A DNA stretch of 64,000 bases from Cepaea nemoralis (taxonomy: Eukaryota > Mollusca > Gastropoda > Stylommatophora > Helicidae), in NCBI GenBank assembly GCA_014155875.1, contig JACEFZ010021371.1, positions 2,063,501-2,127,500 of the forward strand. The letters run 5' to 3'. The position numbers and the translations under genes were made by a program. Of this stretch, positions 1-11,879 are shown piece after piece. Under the pieces are notes generated by a model that was not told the DNA's origin, made no database searches, and was given only the letters and a program-made list of their open reading frames with translations. Numbering within the stretch: the first letter of the stretch is position 1; every line of letters begins with the position of its first letter.

Positions 1-797
1 AACCGTGAGGCGAACTGAGGAAATGATTCTCCTTGTGACCGTTTGGCTGTACGGAACTTCAACCTGTAGGCACTGGAAGTTAACTGATATCGTTTCAAGA
101 GAGCATTTTTGAGTGTAACAAAGTCCTTCTCAAGACCTGGAGGGAGTTTTGCAAACACGTCATACGCTGGACCGCGAAGTGCTTGGGAGAGTTTAATATT
201 AAATTTATCCTTAGGCAGATTGTAGGCTTCACACATTAACACAAATTTGTCAAGATATTCATCCATCTGATCCTCCTTCGGGTCGAAGTAAGCCAGTGGA
301 AAACTCATTGATCCTGGAGTAATATGTGGTCCTGAGGAAATGTCTTGGTTGTCAGTTGGAGAGCTGGCACTGCTAAATCTGGAGGCATCAGGATTTTGTA
401 GTTCTAATCTCCTCAGTTCTAACTCGTGCTGTCTTAACTGCTCAGCTAATTTCAACTCCTTGTCCAGTTCTGCTTGCTTCAACTGGTTGTCCAATTCAGC
501 CTGTTTCAACTGGTTGTCCAATTCAGCCTGTTTCAACTGGTTGTCCAATTCAGCCTGTTTCAACTGGTTGTCCAATTCAGCTTGTCGCATCTTCTGTCTG
601 GATTCAATTTCCGCCATCTGGATTTTTAATTTAATTCTTTCCTCTCGTTCGTCCTTCTCTTTGATGATGTCCCTTTGTTCTCGGCGCCATGTTCTTCCTT
701 CTTCTATTACATATTTTTCCAACTCTGCACCCTCATAACCTAACAATGTTCCTTGTTCTCGCAGTTCCTCCTTAGTAGGTGGCTTTTCAGAAGACAT
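1..797 (-). CDS. Ty3/Gypsy-like gag, partial (runs off the left edge)
   Basis: Reading the minus strand from an ATG at 797-795, the frame is open to base 1, about 265 codons. The N-terminus (MSSEKPPTKEELREQ) leads into a charged helical region with 9-residue repeats of the type QLKQAELDN (roughly residues 70-108), predicted coiled coil. A Ser/Pro linker follows, then a capsid-type domain with the motifs FDPKEDQMDEYLDKF, LSQALRGPAYDVFAKLPP and LLKRYQLTSSAYRLKF. That order (aromatic-rich start, LRG..Y, then KRYQ.T...R.KF) is typical of gag from Ty3/Gypsy retrotransposons, whose product assembles cytoplasmic particles around the element RNA. No stop or frameshift is seen, so this copy may be young. 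The zinc knuckle and pol would lie left of the window. A related domesticated SCAN/gag-like host gene is possible but less likely. Confidence 0.8.
   Translation of the reverse strand, partial: MSSEKPPTKEELREQGTLLGYEGAELEKYVIEEGRTWRREQRDIIKEKDEREERIKLKIQMAEIESRQKMRQAELDNQLKQAELDNQLKQAELDNQLKQAELDNQLKQAELDKELKLAEQLRQHELELRRLELQNPDASRFSSASSPTDNQDISSGPHITPGSMSFPLAYFDPKEDQMDEYLDKFVLMCEAYNLPKDKFNIKLSQALRGPAYDVFAKLPPGLEKDFVTLKNALLKRYQLTSSAYRLKFRTAKRSQGESFPQFASR
476..583 (-). repeat. 27-bp tandem repeat inside gag (about 4 copies)
   Basis: Four essentially perfect copies of a 27-bp unit (containing caactggttgtccaattcag) lie head to tail in frame in the gag reading frame. Each adds nine residues (QAELDNQLK). 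A degenerate fifth copy flanks it. The array lengthens the coiled coil and should vary in number between element copies. Confidence 0.9.
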
Positions 798-1160
798 GTT
801 AGTTATGTAATAATATATCTGTTGATACACCTGGATAACTCACTCACTTAATCAAGAATGTGTTTGTCGCAAAGATTCACAAATATCTTCAATAACAAGC
901 ATTAAAAATGTTACACATTGACACAACACTTACCCGTTTGCCAGCAATTCACCTTTGTCCTAACTTATGTTATCTTATACTAATCCTACGTATGTGTTAT
1001 ATTATAATCCTAGTTAGTATATTATCCTATATTATAAGTATATATATATATATATATTAACTAGTATGATTAGTAGCTATCTCTATTTAGTGACTGAAGG
1101 TTAGAACTATCTATGAAGTTGGATACTCGACTGAACCCAACAATCTATAGGATTGTCATG

Positions 1161-1178
1161 CCCGGACCGAGCCACCAG
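1161..1178 (-). promoter_or_regulatory. candidate tRNA primer-binding site of the Gypsy element
   Basis: Read on the minus strand this is CTGGTGGCTCGGTCCGGG. It begins with the TGG that pairs with a tRNA 3' CCA and lies next to a TGT...ACA-type boundary at 1179, about 360 bp upstream of the gag start. The complement resembles a tRNA-Pro 3' end with mismatches. The identity of the primer tRNA is inference. Confidence 0.35.
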
Positions 1179-3648
1179 TGTCGCGTAACGTATTCTACTA
1201 GGATGGAATTGGATCAAAGTAGATACTAAATAGACTTCTACGAATAGAGAATCTAACCACTGCTGAAGAAGCGATCAAATGGCTCGCAATTCTAGAAGAA
1301 TGATTATCAAAGTCCCAGAATGGATCACTACTTCTAAACAGTGCCAGGCGGAAAGTTATGACGACTAACTGTACTAACTCACGAAGACAGTATGTCAAGT
1401 TGTTCCTGCTAACGTGCCTGGATGAATAATGAGCCCCCACTGCCTAATGTATTCTCACACAACAGGAGATAAGACAGAATGATACGTATAGATGTAGTCC
1501 TTTCACTCGTCACACAATCTGATGATGCTAATTCTAATTCTATAATGACAGACGCAGTTGTTAAAAGTACAAATATAACATAACGTTTAATCCTAAAGAA
1601 CACTACGTGAGCCCCACTGGGAACTCACTGACACATAAGAGATACGCAGATCCCTGAAATTTCTACAAGATAATGTTCAGCTAGAGGATATAATCATGGA
1701 CTCTTAGCCACTAGCGGACAAATTAGGATTGCTGTGCAGTGGCAAACGGGTGGGTAGCCACTCATCTGATAATCCTTAGCCTCCTGGATGGTAAGCTGGC
1801 AGTGCTGACTGGATCGTGGTATGGACTCCACTCTCTGCTGCATCAAGTGAGTGGTTCGTAGCTCAATCACCGGTCGTGACTACGGCTATAGATGATCAGG
1901 GTGCAGGCTCTGTGAATGACAGTGAGAAGGAGTGAATAATCCTTCATGACAGAATTGTAAATTCTTGTGGCCATGTCCTGGTCCTGCATGGCATGATTGT
2001 CTCATAAATTTCAATAGCATGTATTATCTTAATTTACACATTTTGATTCCTTATCTGAAATCTACAACAGCACACTGATCTAATGGAAACAGCACACAAA
2101 TGATATCCTATTCTCTCTGCTGACATTTAGAGCACACATGTACAATCACAATGCTCTACTTCACAGACCACATTCCAAATATATATTCTAAGTCATGATT
2201 ACTCATGGAAACATGAACCACAATTCACATAATGACTTAACAGTACATATAGGATGACTTCAATGGAATGAAACTCAGACGCCACAACTCCGACGTCACA
2301 TATACATTAACAAACAATTAAATCGATGAAACACCACACATCATTTTCCAAGTATGGAAACACACAAACTACACTCCACACGATGAATTAACATCTCATA
2401 TTGATGAATTCCATAGAATGAAATGAAATCACACACAACAACTATAACTTCACGATGTACACGAGTGAACCATTAAAATCAATGAAACACCCCAAGTTCA
2501 TTTAAAGAGTTATGAGTTGTACTACTAGCAAGTCTTCCTTATATTAATTAAAACATAATTAATTATCTAGAAGATTTCTTAGCTAGGTTTAAGATTATTT
2601 TCACTATACACAAGAACAATATTAGGGTTGGAGAATTCCCCCAAGGTTTGAACTTTGTTAAGTGGGCCATCTTGGACCACATGGTAGTAATCTGACTATG
2701 GGCAAGATAGAGATTAATAAAGAATAATTAATTGTAACTTATTCACTCTCTGAACTAATTCCTTCAACTAATAAGTATATTATCTAGAGAAATACGCTAG
2801 TTCCGAAGTTTAAGCACATAATTAAATTATCTTAACTCTAATCGTCTACTGACTAACTCAGGTGTCCTTCCGCAGGCGGATACCTAATTTCGAGAATCAC
2901 GTAATGTAATTTATCCATGTTTTTAATGCCACATGTGACGAGCTTTGCGTGTTACCCTTGTCGGCAAGCCACATGGCACAAACATGGTCCTAATTCTAAT
3001 ATTAGTTAACTAACACTAGTTTTAATTAATAGTATCTATTATCGATCGGCATGGCCTTTAGATTTCCGGCAGATTGACACACAGAAAAATATTTAACAAA
3101 ATTATTATTAACTCACCCTGCAACTAGATTTTGACTGGCCTATCGGGAGTGGAGACTATCATTGGCTTTTCTATGTTTTAGAGGGGTGTTCGGCTTAACA
3201 AGAGCCAGCAATAAAATATGTTTAAACACAGACAGGTGTTCAATTTTAGCCAATTGACGTGATAGCTCCTGCTCCCTGCAGCCTGCTGTCAGAAAAAATG
3301 GCCGAGGTTAGGGTGCTACCGGAAGTTAACTTCTCATCCAGGAGAGTTCCCTTCCTGTGGCCAAATTATTATTCACAGCCAAACCTGAATATAAAATTCA
3401 GCCTGACTTGATTTCTTGGCTTGTAAACGAACTCTACCCTACATCTACTTCTAACTAAAAGAAGAAATAGTATTTAACTCTCTCTATAGTTTTATGTATA
3501 TAAATACACTAACCAAAGACGATTTTATCTAATATTTGAAAATATAGATTAAAAAAATAAAAAATAATACAGGATACATAGAGGGGTTTACTGAGGGCTA
3601 TCTCCATCTAAAAAAAAACCTATCTGAGAGGTGGGCCAACCTGTCACA
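1179..3648 (-). mobile_element. candidate long LTR of the minus-strand Gypsy element
   Basis: On the minus strand the segment would start TGTGACAGG (3648) and end CGCGACA (1179), the TG...CA boundaries usual for Gypsy LTRs, and it sits between the candidate primer site and foreign repeat sequence beginning exactly at 3649. At about 2.47 kb it is long for an LTR. It is AT-rich and has no coding potential. The second LTR lies outside the window, so the boundaries cannot be confirmed here. A shorter LTR or a composite of repeats is possible. Confidence 0.35.
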
Positions 3649-4756
3649 ATTAGACGTCTTAATTTAATGCTGTCATGGTATTAGCATGTGTGTGCGTTCT
3701 GAGCATGTGATCTTGTTATCCAGTGGTTAAACTGTCGCTTGATTTAATCTGAAAAGATTTAATCTGGAACGACACTTCATGTGGTTAGCCTTCCTCGGGT
3801 TTCGAGGCACGTTAGACTTATTGTTGTGATGTCGCCCATATCTCAGCTGGTCAAGATAGAACGATCAACAACATCACGGTCAACCCTCAAGGGAAGGCAG
3901 GGGCAGACCATGGGCATTCCCTCACTATCCAAGGGGGCTTCCATAATTGCAGAGCCGGCACATATTGCTCTGAGACTGGGCTCACCCAAGGAGTTGCCAC
4001 GTCCTGCTCATGGCTGCTTTAGTTCCTCACTTCCATGTGTTGGGCATTTCGGTGGCCACTGGTCGCTCAAGCACACACCAGGAACGGTCAGACTGCAGGC
4101 GACATCCACTCGGTAAGCTTTTGCTTTTGACTTCGGACCACGCAATGGATTCGCTAGCCGTGCGTTCCATTTCGTGTTATTGAGACGTTTTTTCACTTGT
4201 GTCTACACTCTCTATGAGTTAGATACAGACAGTTTCCGTAACTATTTCATTCGACTGGGGCACTTTCTGCATTTTAGTACTCGCTCACGAGGTAGGCTAC
4301 ATGTGCTGCCGGCTCAGCACCTTACCTCTGTGTAGCAGTGAACGAGAAATGGCCAGGGTCTCTCATCCGGGAATCGCTCATATCCCCCAGCTGAGAGCCT
4401 TCGAACAAGTATCAGAACTGGGCATGTAGCGTGCTCAGTATCTCACCTTTATTTTCCGGTAGGTGGGTATCGGCCCGGCTCTCACATCCGAGGGTTTGTG
4501 GCTTAGAGGCGTTCAGCCTAAATCCTCGACAGAGAGCCTTAGGGTATTGTCCGGACCAAGAATGTCTGCCTTCGTGCACCAGATTTAAACTTTTGACTGC
4601 TATCCTCAGTCTACCTGCAGAGCAGCATGTTGTGTCTCACTTAGTCTGGCCCCTATCCCATAAGCTGTCCGATATGTAGTTTTCATCCATCGGCAAGCAG
4701 ATGGGGTCAATGGGACACGCAAGCTCCCCCACCACGGCAAGATGGAGACACATCGG
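3649..4756. repeat. unidentified interspersed repeat
   Basis: The first 283 bp (3649-3931) recur almost perfectly at 7672-7954. The segment is moderately GC-rich, has no convincing protein and no recognised termini. It starts at the putative LTR boundary and ends where recognisable hAT transposase sequence begins. It could be a SINE/LTR-type repeat or an internal non-coding part of a DNA transposon. I do not recognise it. Confidence 0.5.
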
Positions 4757-4972
4757 GGGAGATACTGGCGACTATTGCCTGTCGAGCAATTTGAACACTT
4801 GCGTTCATTCGCCCAGAGTTACATTTCTCGTTATGGTTCGACTTACAGATGCGAGCAGGCATTTTCCGCAATGACCTTTATAAAACACAAGCAACGTTCC
4901 AGACTCACCGACAGTAGCCTAGCTGCGCTTATGACTTTGGGCACGACAGATTTGTGCCCAGACATTGATTAA
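4757..4972 (+). pseudogene. hAT transposase C-terminal dimerisation fragment (GTF2IRD2/ZBED-like)
   Basis: About 70 residues are readable, including YWRLLPVEQFEHLRSFAQSY and CEQAFSAM...RSRLTDSSL...LCPDID. This is the hAT C-terminal dimerisation block (family signature C.Q.FS.M...SRLTD..L) as in the transposon-derived GTF2IRD2/ZBED/FAM200 group. It is the same family as the fuller minus-strand copy at 38953-41110, whose end reads nearly identically. Everything upstream of this domain (BED finger, catalytic core) is missing, so it is a 5'-truncated dead copy. Confidence 0.85.
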
Positions 4973-5320
4973 CTGGCATCTGAACTTAAGTAACTGGTTA
5001 TGAAGAACAGTTAGAATTGTAAATTAATTACAATAATAGCGATTTTCGAAACTGATTTAAAATTTATTGTTAAATGAAGTTTTGATTAACCCCCCCCCCC
5101 CCCCACTACCCCCTCCCCACACCCCCCCCCCCCCCACCCCCAAATGATCGCAGCGTAGTACTGACACTGACTGCCCTTAAAGTTTTAGAATTTTCTTGAC
5201 GAAAGTTAAGAAAGGTAAGAATGATATTGCACGACTTTTATAATGTTATAACGTTGTGGCCCGCTTAACCACCGAAAATAGTAGATATGGCCCTCTGCTT
5301 GAAAAGCTTGTGAACCACTG
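4973..5320 (+). mobile_element. hAT 3' non-coding end with terminal inverted repeat
   Basis: The sequence from the transposase stop to 5320 matches, inverted, the end of the second copy at 38953-39295. It finishes in ...aagcttgtgaaccactg, the complement of a hAT CAGTGGTT terminal repeat. A C-rich tract (5090-5141) stands where the other copy has an A-rich tract. Confidence 0.8.
5090..5141. repeat. poly-C-rich tract
   Basis: About 50 bases, mostly C with a few interrupting A/T. It lies inside the hAT 3' region and corresponds to an A-rich stretch in the second copy. Confidence 0.95.
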
Positions 5321-5450
5321 TTCTATACCATTATGTGATGTGGATTTCTAAGATCTATACATAAAATCCTATCTATACAGATACCAACATACACATATCC
5401 AAACATAGTTATAATGTCTGGCAATGTTTTTCACACAAGTTTACCGCTTT

Positions 5451-6140
<690 letters not shown>

Positions 6141-6374
6141 TTAACCTGCTGCCGGGTTGTTTTCTACCACCTCCAATTTGTCTTTATTAACGTATATTTC
6201 TTTCTCCGTATTAGTTTTATATGTATGCATTATCTGTATTTTTGCTATGTTAAGACATAAGTTGTGATTTTTACTATTCTTTTGGGTTGAGGTTATTAGT
6301 TTTTCTATGCCATTCTGTGATGTGGATAATAATACTGTGTCATCAGCATATCGAATCTCTGGTTTTTTAATCAA
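6141..6374 (-). pseudogene. LINE reverse-transcriptase fragment (YADD region)
   Basis: The minus-strand frame reads EIRYADDTVLLSTSQNGIEK, the YADD catalytic box of a non-LTR retrotransposon reverse transcriptase, followed by the thumb-side region with IQIMHTYKTN and EKEIYVNKDKLEVVEN. It belongs to the same family as the minus-strand sequence at 19086-19256/20586-20680. It ends where the next LINE copy begins with a (TGAT)n tail, so it is the host into which that copy inserted. Confidence 0.8.
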
Positions 6375-7671
6375 TCAATCATGTGCCATGCCGGAAAGCG
6401 TGGGCGGTCATGACTCGCCATTTCACTCGATCACCAGAGTCATGGATCAGCTCAGTGTTCCTGTCTCGACCATGCCATGTGGCCAAGCCATCCAGGTATT
6501 TACTTATCGGTGTTCCCCTTGTCTGTTCCCTTCAATCTTGCCAGTTGTCACCAAGTTCTCCAGTTCATTTCTTCTCATAACATGTTCACAAATTTTTGAC
6601 TGTCTACGTCTAATTTCTCTAACCAGTTTACGATTTTCATTTGTCTCCTGTAGTACTTGGTCATTGGTTTTTCTGTCTGTCCATGGTATTCTTTGCATTC
6701 TCCTCAGAAACCACATTTCTGCAGCCATCAGATATTTTTCAACTTGACTGCTCATTGTCCAAGTTTCACATCCATACAAAAGAATAGGCTCTATGTAGCA
6801 TCTCAACACTCTTTTTCTCGTTTCAATTGACATCTTTTTATTGGTCACAATGATTTTCATCTTGCTAAAGGCTACTTTCGCCATGGCGATTCTTGTTCTA
6901 ATCTCTTCAAGGCATCTCCCATCAGAAGTTATGACTGTTCCGAGATAATTGTACCGATTCACTTGTTGAAGAATATTCCCATTTTCTTGTATGTTACATT
7001 GTGGTATTTCGTTCTTCCTAGTGACGACCATAATCTGTGTCTTTTTACAATTTAATTCTAACCCCAGTTGTTCACTGTGTGCAACAACCGCATCTACTAA
7101 TTTCTGCAGATCCTGCTCATTGTCTGCAACCAATACTGTATCATCTCGTTTTTCACGACACCGATATTTAGGGAATCATATTGCTCCTTGGTTATGTCAT
7201 CTCTGACATTTCTCATTATATTTTCGGCGTACAGATTAACCACATGGGGGAGGAGTGGGGGGGGGGGGGGGAAGCATACAGCCTTGACGGACTCCTTGCT
7301 TGATGTCAAACCAATCTGATGTCTCGCTATCTGTTCTAACCGCTGCTTGATGGTCTAGATAGAGCATTTTTGTTATTTCTATTACATGTGATGGAAAGCC
7401 CATTTTCCTCATGATTTCCGAAAGTTTATGATGATGTACACTTTAGATAATCCACAAAACATGAGAATATGTTAACATTAAATGATCTATTATTAAACGC
7501 ATGATAAGTATGTAATCTCTTGATCCGCCTCCTTGTCTACATCCATAATGAACCACGTTAATTACTTCTCTCATTTTCTTATGAAATCTTCCCAGTAAGA
7601 TTTTTAGTACAATTTTACTTGCATGACTGATTAGGGAAATAGCTCTATAGTTGTTGCATAATTGCTCGATC
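6375..7671 (-). pseudogene. APE-type LINE, 5'-truncated, RT to 3' end
   Basis: Reading from 7671 downward: RT motifs 1-2 (CNNYRAISLISHASKIVLKI), motif 4-5 region interrupted by a G/C homopolymer at 7257-7271, then (7133-6504) the region VADNEQDLQKLVDAVVAHSE, YNYLGTVITSDGRC, LLYGCETWTMSS, WFLRRMQRIPWTDRKTNDQV and a 3' end with VTTGKIEGNR. These are the RT thumb and C-terminal parts of an RTE-like non-LTR element. The copy ends in a (TGAT)n tail at 6360-6374. The endonuclease is absent and there are several frameshifts. Related copies lie at 23423-24482 and 51527-52095. Confidence 0.85.
7257..7271. repeat. poly-G tract (15 G) inside the former RT frame
   Basis: It interrupts the LINE RT between the (S)VK.GC motif and LLPHVVNLY, where related copies read an ordinary short coding segment. 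Confidence 0.95.
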
Positions 7672-7954
7672 ATTAGACGTCTTAATTTAATGCTGTCATG
7701 GTATTAGCATGTGTGTGCGTTCTGAGCATGTGATCTTGTTATCCAGTGGTTAAACTGTCGCTTGATTTAATCTGAAAAGATTTAATCTGGAACGACACTT
7801 CATGTGGTTAGCCTTCCTCGGGTTTCGAGGCACGTTAGACTTATTGATGTGATGTCGCCCATATCTCAGCTGGTCAAGATAGAACGATCAACAACATCAC
7901 GGTCAACCCTCAAGGGAAGGCAGGGGCAGACCATGGGCATTCCCTCACTATCCA
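7672..7954. repeat. second copy of the unidentified repeat
   Basis: This is a near-identical copy of 3649-3931, with the only clear difference near the gacttattg(t/a)tgtg position. It begins at exactly the same base as the first copy and abuts the 5' end of a truncated LINE. Confidence 0.9.
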
Positions 7955-7983
7955 CGTCTATGTAGGCTCTATGTAGCATCTCG

Positions 7984-8449
7984 ATTTCTTGGACTTGAAT
8001 CTCATCCTACACCAGTGGATCAGACTGTCTAGTCTGAGGAGAGTGCTGCGAGCATCTCTCCATCGGTGTCAGGATTGTCGTATTGTCCATGAAGGTCTTC
8101 AGCGGTGGCGTGTTCTTCCCTTCACTAAGTTTCGGACCGTGTGCATGGCCGGATGCCGCATCCAAGATGACCTGTATGGCTATGACAAATAGTATAGGTG
8201 AAATCGTACAGTCCATGGCAATACCCACTTGCAAGTCGATCCATATGGTCGTGAACGGGGCACGGAGAAGGAACACGGCAACGGAGACGTATGGAGGCGA
8301 CAGAGGCCGTGACATAGCTATTCACACCTCATCATGCCTATGACATCAGATAATCACAACTAGATTATTGTATTGAAATACTTGGGGAAGGGGGTGGACG
8401 ATCAGAAACCCCCTGCCGTGTTTGCTCCGCGTCGGAGTTTTTGCGATTA
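7984..8449. mobile_element. R2-like LINE copy with inverted 5' part (twin-priming structure)
   Basis: 7986-8258 is an inverted copy of the RT segment at 10125-10398 of the neighbouring R2-like element (minus-strand protein reads WIDLQVGIAMDCTISPILFV). From 8253 the sequence switches to the plus-oriented 3' UTR of the same element (compare 12221-12287) and continues to a shared 3' end at about 8383-8449 (compare 12523-12607). The two halves join at a short cgtgaac microhomology and the sequence between is missing. This is the classical outcome of twin priming during LINE integration. Confidence 0.75.
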
Positions 8450-8728
8450 ACGTATGGCTAGTCCACTAGACATTTCCGGAGAGACGGAATGCTGCTGTTG
8501 CTGCTACAGCACAGTAGTAAAACTGGCCCCACCGGGGCGGACCGGGCTGATAACCCCTAACGCTGTATAAACCTCATCAAAAATAATACTGGAAACACAA
8601 CATAACGAAAGATGCCCCCAGGATCCTGCGAAAGCGGGAGAGCATGAAGGATACATGGCGACCACACGGAGACGACAGGGACCGTCCAATCAACCATGAG
8701 TTTAGACCAACGACCGCTGGGTTATCCA

Positions 8729-8790
8729 TGCGTTTGTGGTAAAAGCTTCCTTCCGAGGAATGAGAATTCACGCTGGACAGAAGAAGTGCG
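8729..8790 (+). pseudogene. N-terminal zinc finger of the R2-like element (frameshifted)
   Basis: Two frames together show C.C-GKSF then RGMRIHAGQKKC, the R2-group N-terminal finger (C..C-GKSF..-RG..IH.G...C) that contacts target DNA. A +1 shift separates the two halves near 8750, so the finger cannot be made as it stands. Confidence 0.7.
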
Positions 8791-8951
8791 CGAGTACGGA
8801 ACAGGCGGAACGGCAGCGCTGTCCTGAAAGGGATGATGAGATGCAAGAGGATATCGGCCAGGGCGAACCACACAGAGAACCCCAGAGTTCTGCAGCTGAT
8901 AATACTCAAGTAGAGGTCACCTGTTATGTACCCGAGCAACCTTCCTGAAGG

Positions 8952-11009
8952 GTGAAGATCAAGTTCCTTAATGCCACCAGGAAGGAAGAGTGGGCGTCAT
9001 TAGATGATACGTTGTCTCGTGTTTTAGAAGAAGAGCTAAAACACATATCCCTTGAGGAGCAGTTGGTAAAGTTCGGAGAAAATGTCTACCTCCACTCGCT
9101 GAATCAATTTGGTAGCAGCGAGAGGAGAGAAGCAGCTCTGTCGCAGAAAACCAGGAGGCAGAGACTGCTGGAGGAGGTGTGGAAACAGAGGAATGTCGCT
9201 CGGAAAAAGTGGAAATCGGCGGAAGATCATGAGAAAGAGGGCTTTCGCCAGGTGTGGCAGCATCTGAAAGCAAGGCACAATGCCCTGTCCCGAGCGGAAA
9301 CGGTTCCGCAGAAACAGGCGGAAAACCCGGAAGGAGCGTGAGAGGTTCTTCCGGGAACCATACGAGTTTGCACGGGACTTGTTCGACCAGCCGCGATCCG
9401 GCGTCCTTGATGTCAGCAAAGAGGAGTTGGAGAACCACCTCGTGACGACGTACTCGATGCCCAACGGAACGTTCCACTCGGAGAGATCGACGGGCTTAAA
9501 AGCCCGGCAAAACCAATGGTGGAGTTCAATGCCAGGCCTCCGATGTGGAGCGAGGTGGCTGCGGTAGTGGAAAAAGCGAGAGGTAAGTCAGCACCTGGGC
9601 CCAGCGGTGTGCCTTATACAATCTATAAAAGATGCCCGAAAGTTCTCACGCAGCTACACCGGATATTGAAATCCGCGTGGAAGCAGAAGCATGCCAGCAC
9701 GGAGTGGAAGATGGCCAACGGAATCTACATTCCAAAAGAGCAAAACTCTGCCGGCATTAGCAAATTCAGGCCGATCTCTCTTCTGAATGTTGAGGGAAAA
9801 ATATTCTTCTCGATCATGGCTAGTCGAATCACAAAGTACTTGATGCAGAACAAGTACATAGAGACAGCCGTTTAAAAGGGGGGCGGGGAGGGGAGAACCT
9901 GGAGTCCGCGGTTGTCTCGAACATGTGTACCATGATCTGGGATGCTATACAAAGAGCGATGACGAAGAAGGAGGAGCTCCACGTGATATGGTTGAATCTG
10001 GCCAACGCCTATGGGTCACCGGTTGTTGTGGCATACATTCAAGGCTTATCACGTGACCGAGAACATAACGGAAATGCTAGTGCAATACTTCTCGGGCTTC
10101 TCTCTTCGGTTCTCGACCAAAACGTTCACGACCAGATGGATCGACCTGCAAGTGGGTATTGCCATGGGATGTACGATTTCGCCGATACTATTTGTCATGG
10201 CCGTGCAGGTCATCTTGGATGCGGCATCCGGCTATGCACACGGTCCGAAACTCAGCGAAGGGAAGAACACGCCACCGCTGAAGGCCTTCATGGACGATAC
10301 GACAATCCTGACACCGAAGGAGAGTGATGCTCGCAGCATTCTCCTCAGACTAGACGATCTGATCCGCTGGTGCAGGATGAGCTTCAAGCCCAAGAAATCG
10401 AGAAGCCTGTCAATCATGAAGGGCAAGGCGGTGGAGAGGATGTTTATCGTGGTCGGACAAGCGATTCCCACGGTGATAGCGGAACCCGTGAAAAGTCTCG
10501 GTCGTGTGTATGACTCAAACCTGACGGATAGGAACGCAGTGGTGGAGATACAAACAATGCTGACGAACGGCCTGAATACCATCGACAAAACCAGGCTGAT
10601 AGGCAAGTTCAAAATCTGGGTCCTCCAATTTATGCTTATTCTGAAACTCCTGTGGCCGCTGCTGATAAATGATATTGGTACGTACACAGTGGGCATCATG
10701 GAGAGCAAGATAAGCAGGTGCATGAGAAAGTGGCTTGGAGTACTAACATGCCTCACGACTGTCGCATTGTATTGTAAGCAGTGTAAGCTCATCCTCCTGT
10801 TCCTGACCCTCATGAAAGAGTTCAAAGTCGGAAAAATCAGACTCGCGATGATGATGCGCGAGTCTCCAGACAATATGGTTAGTGCCTCAGTTCCCGCCTT
10901 AAAAACGGGAAGGAAGTGGAAAGTCGTCAGCGCCGTCGAAGAAGTCCAGGCTACACTCCAGCGGAAGGAGGTAATGGGCCACACACAAATTGACAAGAAA
11001 GGGTTCTGA
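8952..11009 (+). pseudogene. R2-like element: linker and reverse transcriptase
   Basis: The readable pieces in order are a basic helical linker (8952-9341), FREPYEFARDLFDQPRSG (9345-9460), RT motifs 0-2 with KARGKSAPGPSGVPY and KFRPISLLNVEGKIFFSI (9516-9875), a stop at 9873 followed by a G-rich insertion-like patch, and motifs 3-7 (9923-11009) with DLQVGIAMGCTISPILF and the catalytic box AFMDDTTI (FMDD in place of YADD). The thumb follows with SFKPKKSRSLS. RT would copy the element RNA at the nicked target. Frame changes at about 9300, 9520, 9875 and 10010 make it non-functional. Confidence 0.85.
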
Positions 11010-11140
11010 TTCCAAGGTAATAATCCGATGTGGTCTAAGGCGACGGTCAAGGAACGCAGGGACCTGGGGGTTAAGGAGATCCGCAAGGGGAAAGACGACG
11101 AAAGAGTCCACAAGGCTGCCCAATAGGTACAGTAGGCGCA

Positions 11141-11428
11141 GTGGATGTATGGGATGCGGTAGTGCAGAGATCTATTACGTGGAATGATATCTGGCGCATG
11201 GCACCACTGCGTCTAAGTTTCGTCGTCCGATCCCTCTACGATGTCCTGCTATCAGGTGCCAACTTGGCCAAGTGGGGGAAAACCACCGACCCGTTCTGTC
11301 CCCTCTGTACAAAAGCCCAAATTGTCCAGACAGCGGAACACGTGCTGTCTGGTTGTAAGGTCGCTCTGACCCAATGGCGTTTTACGTGGCGGCATAACAA
11401 AGTCCTTACCGAGTTGGCCGCCATATGA
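11141..11428 (+). pseudogene. R2-like element: CCHC finger region
   Basis: This frame carries WDAVVQRSITWNDIWRM, LRLSFVVRSLYDVLLSG and then CPLC...EHVLSGC, the C-x2-C-x(n)-H-x4-C finger that precedes the endonuclease in R2-group elements, followed by RFTWRHNKVL. It ends in a frameshift just before the endonuclease frame. Confidence 0.85.
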
Positions 11429-11874
11429 ACATGGCAAGGATGGAAGCAAACAGAGAGGGATACAGGCCGAGGCCGATGGAGATTTCCTTCGTCCGAGAAG
11501 GGCTCAAAACTGGTAAAGCTGATGTCTCGCCGCTTGCTACCATTTACGATAGTGCGAGGGACTGGCAACTGACCGTAGACCTAAAGGACCGTGGCAGATA
11601 CCCTGAGGTGATCCGAAGGTTTGGCTTGCGACCTGACATTGTACTTAGCTCCTCGTCAGCCAAGCAGCTAACGCTGATTGAGCTGACTGTCCCGTACGAA
11701 TCGAATATTGAGGAGCAACACCTGTACAAAATAGAGAAGTACAATGACATGGTCGCAAGTCTTAGGCGGGAGGAGTACACCGTCAGGCTGTTCGCCGTCG
11801 AGGTAGGCGCCAGAGGTCTTGTCTCCCACTCCGTGTTTGATGTGCTGAAGCGAATGGGCATGAAAGGACCATGA
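11425..11874 (+). pseudogene. R2-like element: restriction-like endonuclease
   Basis: About 150 residues with GLRPDIVLSSSSAKQ and LTLIELTVPYESNIEEQ, the PD...E(L)TVP..E core of the R2-group restriction-like endonuclease, plus a helix with KIEKYNDMV. The enzyme nicks target DNA to prime reverse transcription. This segment is uninterrupted and keeps the expected acidic residues. A short tail (EAAEKASCWLWN) continues in frame past the stop at 11872. Confidence 0.85.
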
Positions 11875-11879
11875 AGAGC

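Noticed and set aside
8083..8343. Plus-strand open frame over the inverted RT copy
   Set aside because: It is the antisense of the RT fragment and spans the inversion junction.
10232..11113. 293-codon minus-strand open frame
   Set aside because: It is antisense to the R2-like RT, with no domain of its own.
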